Shown piece after piece: positions 1 to 9,275 of a DNA stretch of 64,000 bases (position 1 is its first letter; each line of letters starts with the position of its first letter). The position numbers and the translations under genes are program-made. Location of the stretch: the NCBI GenBank assembly GCA_965371805.1, contig CBDUZW010000011.1:1-64000 (forward strand). Reading direction: 5' to 3'. The DNA is from JAOZTV01 sp965371805. Lineage in GTDB: Bacteria; Acidobacteriota; Aminicenantia; UBA2199. The notes under the pieces are model-generated. The model saw nothing but the letters and a program-made list of their open reading frames with translations, had not been told where the DNA came from and did not search any database.

Positions 1-7
1 TTTAACG

Positions 8-79
8 CTCCTTAATTCCATCATATTCTTTCATGGAACTTTTGGTGTTACCATAGGTCTTATTGATAACCATATTATA
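8..79 (-). promoter_or_regulatory. Possible promoter and ribosome binding site of a leftward gene outside the window
   Basis: On the minus strand TATAAT lies at 79-74 and AAGGAG at 13-8, with no coding frame between them. This looks like the 5' leader of a gene whose start codon lies just beyond base 1. The -35 match is poor, so this is tentative. Confidence 0.3.
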
Positions 80-233
80 CACATATGGATATTTTAAAGT
101 AAATATTTTTAAAAATCAATTTTTCCTTCAACAATTAATGTATTTATATTTATTCAATAGAATTATTGAATTTTATTTATATTTATAATATAACCTAAGT
201 TGAATGTTTCGTTAAAAATGAGGAGATATTATA

Positions 234-425
234 TTGGAATGTAAAAAAAGTACAAATATGCAAAACTGCAATTGCTCATACTCCTGTTCTAAGAAAGGAG
301 TTTGCTGTGACTGTATCAAATACCATAGGGAACAAAACCAACTTCCAGCCTGTTATTTTTCTGATTCAGCAGAAAAATCATATGACCGTTCAATTGGCCG
401 GTTTTTAGCTGATAAAGGTTTATGA
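234..425 (+). CDS. DUF6485 family cysteine-rich small protein
   Basis: A 63-residue soluble protein with nine cysteines in its first 40 residues (runs such as CNCSYSC and GVCCDC), followed by a YHR and an LPACYF motif and a YDRSI segment. This layout matches the DUF6485 family, whose function is unknown. The cysteine spacing suggests metal or iron-sulfur binding, which is inference. It starts at TTG, chosen because AGGAG at 221-225 lies eight bases upstream and the family begins with MECKK-like residues. It stands alone, with DUF3592 18 bases downstream in the same direction. Confidence 0.8.
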   Translation: MECKKSTNMQNCNCSYSCSKKGVCCDCIKYHREQNQLPACYFSDSAEKSYDRSIGRFLADKGL

Positions 426-443
426 GTTAGCAAAGGCAATCTA

Positions 444-1310
444 ATGAATTCATATTACACAGAACCGCCAAGGGATATTCCAATCAGGATTAAAGTGGAA
501 AATCTTTTTGGTGGATTTTCAAATCAGTTCGGGTGGATTCTCTTCAGTTTTGGATTAATTTTTGTATGGGTTTTTACTATGCAGTCCGATCTTACCAGCT
601 GGTATCATTTTAGAGGAGAGGTAATTAAAACCAGAGGGACCATCACATCAATAAACGCAACCAATATGACTGTCAATGATCGTAAGGTATATGAATATTT
701 TTATACTTTTGAAGACAGTTACGGCCAAGAACGGAACAGTTCTTCATTTTCCAGCTCTCATACAACCTCATCCGGGATTGCGACAACAATTGAATATCCA
801 GTCAATAAACCTGAGGAGTCCAGAATTAAGGATATGGGCCGGTCCATGATGGGGTTTTTTGGATTATTCCCACTGATATTCCCATTGATCGGACTTGTCT
901 TTATATTTTTCGGATTTAAAAAGGGCCTTAAAGCAAATCGGTTATTAAAGATCGGTTATATGACAGAGGGAGAACTGGTTGACAAAGATAGAACCAATAC
1001 CAGGGTGAATAATCAAACGGTTTATAAGATGACCTTCAAATTTCATGCTCGAGACGGCAGGGAGTATTTTGTAAGTACAAGGACCCATCAAACCTACCGA
1101 TTAGAGGATGAACCAAAGGAAAAATTATTATATAATAATAAAAACCCCAATGATGCGGTCATGTTTGATTCATTAAATTCCAGATTAAAATTGCAGCCGG
1201 ATGGTACCATTAAATCCGGATCTCGCTTAAATATGATCGGCGTTCTTATCATACCATTAATATCAATCGTTGTTCATGGTAGTATCATCATAATTTTTTT
1301 TATTAAATAA
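444..1310 (+). CDS. DUF3592 domain membrane protein
   Basis: A 288-residue protein with a membrane segment near residues 27-48, a pair near 136-160 and a C-terminal segment near 265-287. Between them are two beta-rich extracytoplasmic stretches with the pattern seen in DUF3592 proteins: a GTITSI start, aromatic YEYFYTFED strands, then a second copy around EGELVDKD to YKMTFKFHARDGREYF. The function of the family is unknown. The ribosome binding site is weak, so the exact start is less certain than the frame. It may be co-transcribed with the DUF6485 gene. Confidence 0.7.
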   Translation: MNSYYTEPPRDIPIRIKVENLFGGFSNQFGWILFSFGLIFVWVFTMQSDLTSWYHFRGEVIKTRGTITSINATNMTVNDRKVYEYFYTFEDSYGQERNSSSFSSSHTTSSGIATTIEYPVNKPEESRIKDMGRSMMGFFGLFPLIFPLIGLVFIFFGFKKGLKANRLLKIGYMTEGELVDKDRTNTRVNNQTVYKMTFKFHARDGREYFVSTRTHQTYRLEDEPKEKLLYNNKNPNDAVMFDSLNSRLKLQPDGTIKSGSRLNMIGVLIIPLISIVVHGSIIIIFFIK

Positions 1311-1428
1311 AGATGATAATTGAAAGATCTATTTTTTTTTAGTAGGGGGAGTTTTTTTAACTTGTCCGACAAATGAATTTGTAGGAGGAAAGATTTTCGG
1401 ATCCAATAAATTCGGAGATCAATGAAAA

Positions 1429-2568
1429 ATGAAAAATTTAAAATTGAAATTAGTATTGGGAATGTCTATTTTATTAGTATTAGGGACATTTTTATCTTTA
1501 GAATCAACTGTGAAACAAAAAAAGAGTGAAACTATTCAACTTGCAATCCTTCTGGATACAAGTGGAAGTATGCAGGGTTTGATCGAACAGGCAAAAACAC
1601 AATTATGGAAAATTGTAAATGAACTGGCTACAGCTAAGAGAAAAGGAATATCACCAAATCTTGAAGTTGCACTATATGAATATGGAAAATCCTCCATTCC
1701 TGCCTCAGAGGGATATTTGAGGATGCTTGTCCCTCTTTCAAATGATCTTGACAAAATATCTGAGGAATTATTCAAATTACGGACAAATGGAGGAGATGAA
1801 TACTGTGGAGCTGTTATTGATTCGGCTGTAAAAGGCTTAAAATGGAGTAAAAGCAATAAAGAATATAAGGTAATCTTCATTGCCGGGAATGAACCATTTA
1901 CACAGGGAAAGGTTTCATATAAGACTGCATGTAAAACTGCAATATCAAATGGAATAATTATCAATACAATATTTTGTGGAGATTATAATTCTGGAATCCG
2001 TACAAAGTGGAAGGATGGTGCAGACCTTGCTGACGGTAAATATATGAACATAGATCATAATAGAAAAGTAGTTCATATTTCAGCACCACAGGATGCAGAG
2101 ATAATAAAACTTGGTGGAAAGTTAAATCAAACATATATTGCATATGGGGCAAAGGGGAAAAAACTGAAAGAGAGACAAAAAATGCAGGATAAAAATGCGA
2201 TGAAAGTAAATCCTGCTGTAATGGTACAGAGATCTGTAACAAAATCCTCAGGGTACTATAAAAACAAGAAATGGGATATGGTTGATGCTGAAGAAGAAGG
2301 CACCGTAAATTTAGAAACCATAAAAAACGAATCTCTGCCGGAAGAGATGAAAAATATGACCCTAAAAGAGAAAAAGGCATATATTAAAAAAAAGAGTGTA
2401 GAACGAAAAGAGATACAAAAAAAGATAAAAGCATTAAAAATGAAAAGGGATAAATTTGTTGCAGAAAAAAGAAAGAAAAATGCAGATGGAAAAACACTTG
2501 ATTCAGCAATTATAAATGCCATCAAAAAACAGGCAGAAAAGAAAAAATATAAATTCGAAAAAAAATAA
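1429..2568 (+). CDS. Exported von Willebrand factor A domain protein
   Basis: The 379-residue product has an N-terminal hydrophobic signal segment (residues 5-25) and then a VWA domain that opens with LAILLDTSGSM, so the metal-binding MIDAS motif DxSxS is complete at D43. A GGDEYCG stretch and a FIAGNEPF strand complete the fold. The last third (about 290-379) is very lysine-rich and probably a charged helix. VWA proteins bind partners through the metal site. The next gene is a second VWA protein 39 bases away, so the two may act as a pair at the cell surface or in the periplasm. The partner is unknown. Confidence 0.75.
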   Translation: MKNLKLKLVLGMSILLVLGTFLSLESTVKQKKSETIQLAILLDTSGSMQGLIEQAKTQLWKIVNELATAKRKGISPNLEVALYEYGKSSIPASEGYLRMLVPLSNDLDKISEELFKLRTNGGDEYCGAVIDSAVKGLKWSKSNKEYKVIFIAGNEPFTQGKVSYKTACKTAISNGIIINTIFCGDYNSGIRTKWKDGADLADGKYMNIDHNRKVVHISAPQDAEIIKLGGKLNQTYIAYGAKGKKLKERQKMQDKNAMKVNPAVMVQRSVTKSSGYYKNKKWDMVDAEEEGTVNLETIKNESLPEEMKNMTLKEKKAYIKKKSVERKEIQKKIKALKMKRDKFVAEKRKKNADGKTLDSAIINAIKKQAEKKKYKFEKK

Positions 2569-2607
2569 CAGAAAACGAGAGAGAAAAAAATACTTTTGGA
2601 GGAACAA

Positions 2608-4860
2608 ATGGAAAAACACAAAAAAATAAAAAATAACCTTGTATTCTCTATTTTATTCATAATTTTACTTTTCCCAGCTATTTCTGACAATTTATTCTCT
2701 GATGGTTTTATAATAATAAGAAGACCACATCCTACCAGGCATCACAACCCATTTCCACTGGAGGTTTCCTTTCATTTTGTAAAGGTAAAGATAGAAGGCA
2801 GAATTTCAACAACATATATTGATCAGGAATTTTACAATCCGACCAGACAGAGACTTGAAGGGACTTATCTCTTTCCTATTCCAAAAGGGGCTGTAATAAA
2901 AAAATTTTCAATGTTTATAAATGGCAGAGAAACCGAAGCTGAATTATTAAATGCAAGTAAAGCAAAAAAGATATATGAAGATATAGTCCGAAGATTAAAA
3001 GACCCCGCATTACTTGAATATCGTAACAACGGTCTTTTTAAAGCAAGAATTTATCCAATTGAGCCATACTCAAAAAAAAGAGTAAAAATTTCCTATACTG
3101 AAATCCTGGATATGGACAACTCAATAATTGAATATTTATATCCATTAAATACAGAAAAATTCTCATCAAAACCTCTCAGGAATGTAAGTATAAATATATC
3201 AATAAGCTCTGAGAATAATATAAGAACAATATATTCGCCAACACATAATATCACTATAAAGAGATTAAGTAGAAAAAAAGCAAATATTGCTTATTCTGAG
3301 AAAAACATTAAACCTGACACTGATTTCAAACTATACCTGGACACCGGTAGAGATGAAATGGGCGTATTATTAAAAACCTATAGAAAGGATAAAAAAGGTT
3401 ATTTTTTCTTAAGTTTAAGTCCGGGCTTCTCCAATTCAGATATTAAAATAATTCCAAAAGACATCGTTTTTGTTCTTGATGTTTCAGGAAGTATGTCCGG
3501 TAAAAAAATGAAACAGGCAAAAAAAGCCTTGAAATTCTGTATTGAAAACCTGAATAAGGGTGATAGATTCAATATTATCCGGTTTTCAACTGAAGCTGAG
3601 GCACTATTCAATAATCTATCAATTACAAATAGTGAAAAATTGGAAAAAGCCGGAGAGTTCATTAAGGATTTGAGAGCCATTGGTGGAACCAATATTGAAG
3701 AAGCATTATTACTTGCTCTTAATATGAAAAAAAACAGAAAAAGGCCATTTACGATAATGTTTTTAACAGACGGAAAACCAACCATTGGTGAAACTAATGA
3801 AAAAAGATTACTGGATCTACTCAAAACTAATAATAAGGAAAAAACGAGAATCTTTACTTTTGGAATTGGCAACGAGATAAACACACACCTGCTTGACAAG
3901 ATCACTAAAAATTCAAGAGCATCCAGGACATATATATCTCCAAATGAAGATATTGAAGTCAAAGTATCAAATTTTTACACAAAGATTCAATCACCAGTCC
4001 TGACAAATCTCAGACTGAGCTTTAATGGAAATATTAGAACATCTAAAATGTATCCGAAACCGCTTCCAGATCTATTTAAAGGTTCTTCAATATCCGTTTT
4101 TGGAAGATATTCCGGATATGGAGAAAGTGAAATATTACTGAAGGGAGATATGAATGGAGAAGAAAAAGTTTTCACATTCAAAAAAACATTTGCCAGAGAT
4201 AATATTGAGGAGAATTTTATACCTCAATTATGGGCAACAAGAAGAATTGGATATATTCTTGATCAGATCAGATTAAATGGAGAGAGTAAAGAACTCAAAG
4301 ATGAAGTAATATTTCTGGCAAAAAAATATGGTGTTTTAACTCCCTACACCAGCTACCTCATAGTCGAAGATGAAAAAATGCGTGTCAGCCGTAGAGAATT
4401 ACATTCAGATGATCAATTATTAGTTCCGGTTCTTGCGGGAAATAAAAAATTTAATGAAGAAAGTAAAATGGAAAAAGATTATATGAAATCAAAATCTGGT
4501 AGCGGAAGTGTTAGAATGAGTTCTGAAGCTCAATCCTTAAATACAGCATCAAACTATGCTCAGAAAAAACCTGCAAAATCCAGGATGTATATCTCAGATA
4601 AAGAGGGTAAAAGAGTCAATTTGACAAATCAATTTAAAAATATCCAGGGAAGAGCAATATATAACAATGGAAAATCCTGGATTGACTCAAAAATACAGGA
4701 CAAAGGGTATAAGGGTATTGCGAAGTCAAAAAGAGTACAATTTCTAAGTAAAGCGTATTTTAACTTATTGAATAAATCCCCGGATATCTCAGAATTCCTG
4801 GCATTAGGAAAGAATGTAAGATTTATTTACAAAAAAATTGAATATGAAATTTATGAATAA
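2608..4860 (+). CDS. VIT and VWA domain exported protein
   Basis: A 750-residue protein: signal segment near residues 10-30, a VIT domain (about 45-170; motifs TYIDQEFYNPT, LEGTYLFPIP and a KKIYEDIVRR segment), a VWA domain with DIVFVLDVSGSMSG, then a C-terminal region ending in a basic tail. This is the architecture of inter-alpha-trypsin-inhibitor heavy-chain-like bacterial proteins, usually envelope or secreted proteins of unknown role. I chose ATG at 2608 because GGAGG at 2598-2602 is well spaced from it; the TTG at 2596 overlaps that site. It follows the smaller VWA gene and is likely in one operon with it. Confidence 0.8.
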   Translation: MEKHKKIKNNLVFSILFIILLFPAISDNLFSDGFIIIRRPHPTRHHNPFPLEVSFHFVKVKIEGRISTTYIDQEFYNPTRQRLEGTYLFPIPKGAVIKKFSMFINGRETEAELLNASKAKKIYEDIVRRLKDPALLEYRNNGLFKARIYPIEPYSKKRVKISYTEILDMDNSIIEYLYPLNTEKFSSKPLRNVSINISISSENNIRTIYSPTHNITIKRLSRKKANIAYSEKNIKPDTDFKLYLDTGRDEMGVLLKTYRKDKKGYFFLSLSPGFSNSDIKIIPKDIVFVLDVSGSMSGKKMKQAKKALKFCIENLNKGDRFNIIRFSTEAEALFNNLSITNSEKLEKAGEFIKDLRAIGGTNIEEALLLALNMKKNRKRPFTIMFLTDGKPTIGETNEKRLLDLLKTNNKEKTRIFTFGIGNEINTHLLDKITKNSRASRTYISPNEDIEVKVSNFYTKIQSPVLTNLRLSFNGNIRTSKMYPKPLPDLFKGSSISVFGRYSGYGESEILLKGDMNGEEKVFTFKKTFARDNIEENFIPQLWATRRIGYILDQIRLNGESKELKDEVIFLAKKYGVLTPYTSYLIVEDEKMRVSRRELHSDDQLLVPVLAGNKKFNEESKMEKDYMKSKSGSGSVRMSSEAQSLNTASNYAQKKPAKSRMYISDKEGKRVNLTNQFKNIQGRAIYNNGKSWIDSKIQDKGYKGIAKSKRVQFLSKAYFNLLNKSPDISEFLALGKNVRFIYKKIEYEIYE

Positions 4861-4899
4861 TTTGTAAAACTTATATTTAAGGATTTGAGTTGTAAATGT

Positions 4900-4934
4900 G
4901 AACGAAAGATTGAAGAATCTTCAATCTTTCGTTC
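4900..4934. terminator. Bidirectional terminator hairpin
   Basis: A perfect 15-base inverted repeat (4900-4914 and 4920-4934) with a five-base loop lies between two convergent genes (VIT/VWA protein and fumarase). It can serve both strands. The flanking T tracts are short. Confidence 0.75.
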
Positions 4935-4950
4935 TTTCTAAAGTCTAATA

Positions 4951-5532
4951 TTATCTTTGATAAAGCTCTTCAGCTTTTTTTTCTGATTTTTCTCTAATAT
5001 CTTTGTGAATACTCTTATTATGTGAATCCATAGTCACAACCAATGGGAAATCTTTGACTTCAATTACCCAGAATGCTTCCGGAGATCCGAACTCCTCTAA
5101 TTTAAAAACCGTCTTTACTTTTTTTACTGAATTTGCAATAAGTGTTCCCGCACCGCCAACAGCATGAAAATAAACTCCGCCACATCTATGAAGTCCTTCA
5201 GCGGTTTTATCTCCCATTCCCCCTTTTCCAATAACTCCTCTTACATTATACTCACACATTACAGTTGCTTGATATGGTTCTTCCCTTGCAGAAGTTGTCG
5301 GGCCGGCAGAGACAAAACTCCATTCTCCATTCTCATCCTGTTTAACAACCGGGCCACAATGATAAATAACAGAACCATCCAGGAATTCTCTAATAAACTC
5401 AGGTTTCTCCTCTACCATTAATTTATGGGCCTCATCTCTTGCTGTGACGATAGTCCCGGACAAGAAAACCTCATCTCCAACTTTTAATGATCTTATATCT
5501 TCTTCTGATATTGGTGTTGTCATTTTAATCAT
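4951..5532 (-). CDS. fumB-like (ttdB family): Fumarate hydratase class I, beta subunit
   Basis: The 193-residue protein is the C-terminal half of the class I iron-sulfur fumarase family, which interconverts fumarate and malate. Typical features are the KVGDEVFLSGTIVTARD start, YHCGPVV, GPTTSARE and the GKGGM segment, followed by GGVYFHAVGGAG. Its ATG overlaps the stop of the alpha gene by eight bases with GGGGGA upstream, so the two are translationally coupled. Tartrate dehydratase beta subunits look similar, so the substrate is inferred. Two-subunit class I fumarases are common in anaerobes. Confidence 0.88.
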   Translation of the reverse strand: MIKMTTPISEEDIRSLKVGDEVFLSGTIVTARDEAHKLMVEEKPEFIREFLDGSVIYHCGPVVKQDENGEWSFVSAGPTTSAREEPYQATVMCEYNVRGVIGKGGMGDKTAEGLHRCGGVYFHAVGGAGTLIANSVKKVKTVFKLEEFGSPEAFWVIEVKDFPLVVTMDSHNKSIHKDIREKSEKKAEELYQR

Positions 5533-6391
5533 ATTTCACATCCCCCTTTGAAATAACCATACTCTTCCTTCGAAATGCCCAGCACATATAGGATAAAGAG
5601 ACAAAAAAAGTTGCCGGATGTCTCGCCTGTGAAGCAATGAAAACATCCAGTACAGTTGTTTTTCCTCCAAACCCCATGGGTCCAATCCCTAACTCATTTA
5701 ATTCTTCTTTCAAACTACTCTCAAGTTCAGCAAGTTCTTTATTTTCATTTCTACTTCCAATTTTCCTGAAGAATTGTTCTTTTGAAAGCATATAAGATGT
5801 GATCCTGTCACCCCCTATTCCAATTCCCAATGTGCCGGGAGCACAACCAAGCCCCTGAGCATTGATTATTGCGTCAATTATGACTTTTCTTACACCTTTC
5901 AGATCTCTACCTGCTTTGAGTTTAGGAAATGGAAGTTTATACTGAGTACCAACATTTTCACTTCCGCCACCTTTCAACATTAATCTGATCCTGATATCAT
6001 CTTTTTTCCATTGATGGAAATGGATGTGCGGAGCATTCTCTCCAATATTATTTCCACTATTTTTTGAAGTAACGGGATCAACTGCATTTGGTCTCAAATA
6101 CTGTTTTTTTGTTGCTTCGATTACTGCATCTCTAATAGCATCTTTTATTTCAAATTCAGAATTTCCCTCTGGAAGATCAACATAAAAAATAAGTGATCCA
6201 GTATCCTGACATAGAGGCGTGCTCTGTTCCCTGGCCATCTCAATATTTTGTAAAATTGTTGTAAATACTCCTTTTGCAGGAGTTCCATCATCTTCATTTT
6301 TGTGAGCTTGTGTAATTGCCTCTACAACATCAAGCGGAAGATCTGTTGCAGCCCGCCTTATTAATTCAAGTATAGAATCTTTTAAATTCAT
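5525..6391 (-). CDS. fumA-like (ttdA family): Fumarate hydratase class I, alpha subunit
   Basis: The 288-residue alpha subunit carries the iron-sulfur cluster. Visible cysteines are in CQDTGSL (about residue 61), in GLGCAPGTLG and near the C-terminus in YMCWAFRR, each at the position expected of a cluster ligand. GNNIGENAPHIHFHQW and GGGSENVG are further family motifs. The start has an AGGAGG site five bases upstream. The beta gene follows with an eight-base overlap. L(+)-tartrate dehydratase alpha is the main alternative. Confidence 0.88.
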   Translation of the reverse strand: MNLKDSILELIRRAATDLPLDVVEAITQAHKNEDDGTPAKGVFTTILQNIEMAREQSTPLCQDTGSLIFYVDLPEGNSEFEIKDAIRDAVIEATKKQYLRPNAVDPVTSKNSGNNIGENAPHIHFHQWKKDDIRIRLMLKGGGSENVGTQYKLPFPKLKAGRDLKGVRKVIIDAIINAQGLGCAPGTLGIGIGGDRITSYMLSKEQFFRKIGSRNENKELAELESSLKEELNELGIGPMGFGGKTTVLDVFIASQARHPATFFVSLSYMCWAFRRKSMVISKGDVKYD

Positions 6392-6444
6392 TAAAACCTC
6401 CTATAGTTTTTAACATTATAACTATATTTAATTATAAAAAAAAA

Positions 6445-7428
6445 CTATTTCTTTTGCAAACCTTTTTTAAAAGTAAATATAAAAAAAGCAATTATACCTA
6501 TTGAGTATTCCCAGACCTGAGTAACAATATGAATTACGATTCCTGCCTCAGCAAAACTTGTGATTGACAGCCGGCTGGTATTCTCTCCAATCACATTTAA
6601 AGATTCAAATAATAGTTTAAAAGCCAATTCCCAGGTCCCAAAACCGCCAAGTCCCTGAATGGGTAGAAGAGACGACATCTCAGTCCCTGCTAATGCAAAT
6701 GAGAATTTTGAAAAAATACTTATATTAAAAACTATTTCCATTATTGCGGAAAAGAGTACAAATACAAAAACATATTTTATAAGCCTGATCAAAAAGCTCA
6801 ATCCAAATAATATAAGCCTCTCCTTTCTACTTTTATGTAATTCCAGATACTTAAACACATCCGAGAGAAATTTATGCAATTTTTCAAATTTTTTCACTAT
6901 TTTTAAATTAATAATAAAATAAATAATCCTGTCTGAAAAGAAAACAGCAATTACTGAAATTAAAAAAATTATCCCCATTGATATATATATGCCAACCCAG
7001 AGCTGATCTGTATCTATAAAAAACAGTAAACCACTTAACATCAATACCAGCGCCAGACCATCATAAAATACTGATATTACAAAACTTGAGCTACCCTCCT
7101 CAGTAGAAACATCTCTTTTTTTTAACAGAATCACATAGAATGCAAGAGAAGCAGTTCTGGCCGGCAGCAGATCAACTGAAAAATTCCGTACTAAAGTTAT
7201 CAATACTAAGTCAAAAAAGGATACTTTGCCTGATAATAATATGTAGTATCTATATGCTCGTAACAATGTCCCGATAATTGTCAGGATCACGAAAAGCATA
7301 AAATATGAAAGAGGTATCCTGCTTATATTATTAAAAATATCCGAAAGAGAAATATCATTAAAAAAAATAACTGCAATAATAGCAGTAACAAAAAATGGAA
7401 GGACAAAACTAATTAAACTTTTTTTCAT
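6445..7428 (-). CDS. Lysylphosphatidylglycerol synthase TM-region / flippase-like membrane protein (UPF0104 family)
   Basis: A 327-residue integral membrane protein with about eight hydrophobic segments. Recognisable family features are LRAYRYYILLSG after the second segment, the LLPARTASL motif, and GLGGFGTWELAF near the C-terminus. The family includes the flippase half of MprF and AglD-like proteins. The aminoacyl-transferase half of MprF is absent, so a lipid or glycolipid flippase role is inference. It lies upstream of the fumarase genes on the same strand and divergent from the GTPase gene. Confidence 0.75.
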   Translation of the reverse strand: MKKSLISFVLPFFVTAIIAVIFFNDISLSDIFNNISRIPLSYFMLFVILTIIGTLLRAYRYYILLSGKVSFFDLVLITLVRNFSVDLLPARTASLAFYVILLKKRDVSTEEGSSSFVISVFYDGLALVLMLSGLLFFIDTDQLWVGIYISMGIIFLISVIAVFFSDRIIYFIINLKIVKKFEKLHKFLSDVFKYLELHKSRKERLILFGLSFLIRLIKYVFVFVLFSAIMEIVFNISIFSKFSFALAGTEMSSLLPIQGLGGFGTWELAFKLLFESLNVIGENTSRLSITSFAEAGIVIHIVTQVWEYSIGIIAFFIFTFKKGLQKK

Positions 7429-7491
7429 TTACTATACCTCTCAATTTAAATATTCATTTTATCATCAATCTATTCTAATCTGCAATATCTA

Positions 7492-7521
7492 TTGCCTATT
7501 TATCCTTAAATGTAGTATAAT
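7492..7521 (+). promoter_or_regulatory. Sigma-70-type promoter abutting a start codon
   Basis: TTGCCT at 7492-7497 and TATAAT at 7516-7521 are 18 bases apart. The GTPase ATG codons at 7524 and 7527 follow directly, so transcription from here would give a leaderless or nearly leaderless mRNA. Confidence 0.45.
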
Positions 7522-7523
7522 AT

Positions 7524-8594
7524 ATGATGATACTAACAATATTTGGATACCCTAAAACCGGAAAAACTATACTTTTTAATTTGCTCACTGATAAAAAAGA
7601 GGAAGTTTCAAAATTTTCAGCAAGCACAAATGAATTTCATAAAGCTGTTGTAAATGTCCCCGATGAGAGATTAAAACAATTAGCCGATTTTTTTAATACA
7701 CCGCCTGTATATGCTAAGATAGAATATCTTGATACCGGTGCTATTTCATTTGGTGAAGCAAAAGATTCTACCTTTATTGATCTTTTAAGAAGAGGAGACG
7801 GCCTGATACATATTGTAAGAGGCTTTGAAGATCAGGAAATACTTCACCCAAAAGGAAGTGTTGACCCTCTCCGGGATATTTCAAGTATTGAAGAGGAACT
7901 TAGAGCAGTAGATTTTTTAAGTATAGAGAAAAGACTGGAAAAATTAATAAGCGATATGAAAAAGATAAAATCCAAAGAGATGCAGGATGAATTTGATATC
8001 TTTGAAAAAATGAAAAAATTTATAGAAGAAGAAAAGCCTCTTAGAGATATGAATTTTAACCAGAAAGAAGAAATAATAATAAGAGGCTTCAAACTACTTT
8101 CTCTAAAACCCATAATAACTATAATAAATACAGATGAAGACAATTTTCAAAAATACAAAGAGTTTGACCAAAAACGAGATGGAAACAGATTAACTCTGGT
8201 TTTTTGTGGAAAGATAGAAACTGAATTACTTGAACTTGATGAGGAAGAGAGAGATATCTTTAAGAATGAATATGGACTATCCGAATACGAATACATAAAA
8301 TCCAATTTTATAAGATCAAGTTATGATTTAATGGGATTGATCTCATTCTTTACAGTTGGAGAAGATGAAACAAGAGCCTGGACAATTGACAAAGATAGTA
8401 CAGCTCTTATTGCTGCAGGAAAAATACATTCAGATATTCAACAGGGGTTCATTAGAGCTGAAATAATCAATTGGTCTGATTTTTTAAACTCAGGTGGATT
8501 TTCTGCAGCGAAAGATAAGGGTGTATTAGGACTTGAAGGAAAAGAGTATATAGTAAAAGATGGAGAAATAGCACACTTCAGGTTTAATAAATAA
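7524..8594 (+). CDS. YchF/Obg-type GTPase, divergent
   Basis: The 356-residue protein follows the YchF plan: P-loop GYPKTGKT at about residues 8-15, a coiled-coil helical insertion (about 115-180), an INTDED segment at the place of the guanine-specificity loop, and a C-terminal TGS/DUF933-like domain (FFTVGEDETRAWTI, then GKIHSDIQQGFIRAE). YchF proteins bind ribosomes and often prefer ATP. Here the P-loop differs from the usual GLPNVGKS, and the switch II region lacks the normal DIAGLVKGA form, so it is probably a specialised paralogue. No ribosome binding site is seen; see the promoter entry. Confidence 0.75.
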   Translation: MMILTIFGYPKTGKTILFNLLTDKKEEVSKFSASTNEFHKAVVNVPDERLKQLADFFNTPPVYAKIEYLDTGAISFGEAKDSTFIDLLRRGDGLIHIVRGFEDQEILHPKGSVDPLRDISSIEEELRAVDFLSIEKRLEKLISDMKKIKSKEMQDEFDIFEKMKKFIEEEKPLRDMNFNQKEEIIIRGFKLLSLKPIITIINTDEDNFQKYKEFDQKRDGNRLTLVFCGKIETELLELDEEERDIFKNEYGLSEYEYIKSNFIRSSYDLMGLISFFTVGEDETRAWTIDKDSTALIAAGKIHSDIQQGFIRAEIINWSDFLNSGGFSAAKDKGVLGLEGKEYIVKDGEIAHFRFNK

Positions 8595-8616
8595 ATTAAA
8601 TTTTTCTTTAAATTAT

Positions 8617-8645
8617 TTGACTTTTTTTATTTGATTTGATATCTT
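8617..8645 (+). promoter_or_regulatory. Sigma-70-type promoter
   Basis: TTGACT at 8617-8622 and TATCTT at 8640-8645 are separated by 17 bases, upstream of the exported protein starting at 8662. The same TTGACT -35 form recurs at 14283, 17116 and 57797. Confidence 0.5.
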
Positions 8646-8661
8646 TAGTACTGAGGTAAAT

Positions 8662-9183
8662 ATGACAAAAAAAACAGTATTTATGGTTTTAACATTTTCA
8701 GCAATTGTAGCGATGAGTGCACAATCTATTTCTCAAGTTGGATTTATAATTAAAAAAGCGGTCCCAAATATCAAAGAGATAGTTGTTCTGGTTTCTGAAG
8801 CAAAAAAAGGTCCTGTAATGAGTCAGGCAAAAATGGCTCAGGTTATTACAAAAAAAAAATTCTCAGTTTATTCTTTTAGTAAAAAAATGGATATAGTGAA
8901 GAAAACAAGAATGATCTCAAAGAAAAAGGATATTGCTGTTTTTGTTGTAACTGATGATATTTTCTTTAAACCTGAAATAATTAAATCAATCTCAGATAGA
9001 TTCAACCAAAAATCAATACCTCTTTTTTCAGATAGAGATAAAGATACAATGGTCGGTGCAATGGTAGCAATATTCAAAAACAGTGGTACTCTTGAAAAAC
9101 ATGTAAACCTGATTACAGCCTCAATTCTTAAAATAACAATTCCAGCAGATTTTCTTGCAAAATGTATAATAGATGTTGAGTAA
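8662..9183 (+). CDS. Exported protein, weakly like an ABC-type periplasmic binding protein lobe
   Basis: I do not recognise a firm family. The 173-residue protein has a signal peptide (about 1-20, MSAQS cleavage region) and alternating strands and helices: VPNIKEIVVLVSEAKKGP, KKDIAVFVVTDDIFF and KSIPLFSDRDKDTMVGAMVAIF. The order resembles one lobe of TrpX-like substrate-binding proteins, where a strand such as IPLFS precedes a glycine-alanine segment. It is about half the usual length and no permease lies nearby. Such half-length proteins sometimes act as periplasmic sensors. It has its own promoter. Confidence 0.5.
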   Translation: MTKKTVFMVLTFSAIVAMSAQSISQVGFIIKKAVPNIKEIVVLVSEAKKGPVMSQAKMAQVITKKKFSVYSFSKKMDIVKKTRMISKKKDIAVFVVTDDIFFKPEIIKSISDRFNQKSIPLFSDRDKDTMVGAMVAIFKNSGTLEKHVNLITASILKITIPADFLAKCIIDVE

Positions 9184-9275
9184 ATATTGAACTAGACCAG
9201 ATTCATTATAAAACTCACATATAATAAACATAAAAACTACATAATAATATATTTAGTAAACTTTGTATTAAATTT

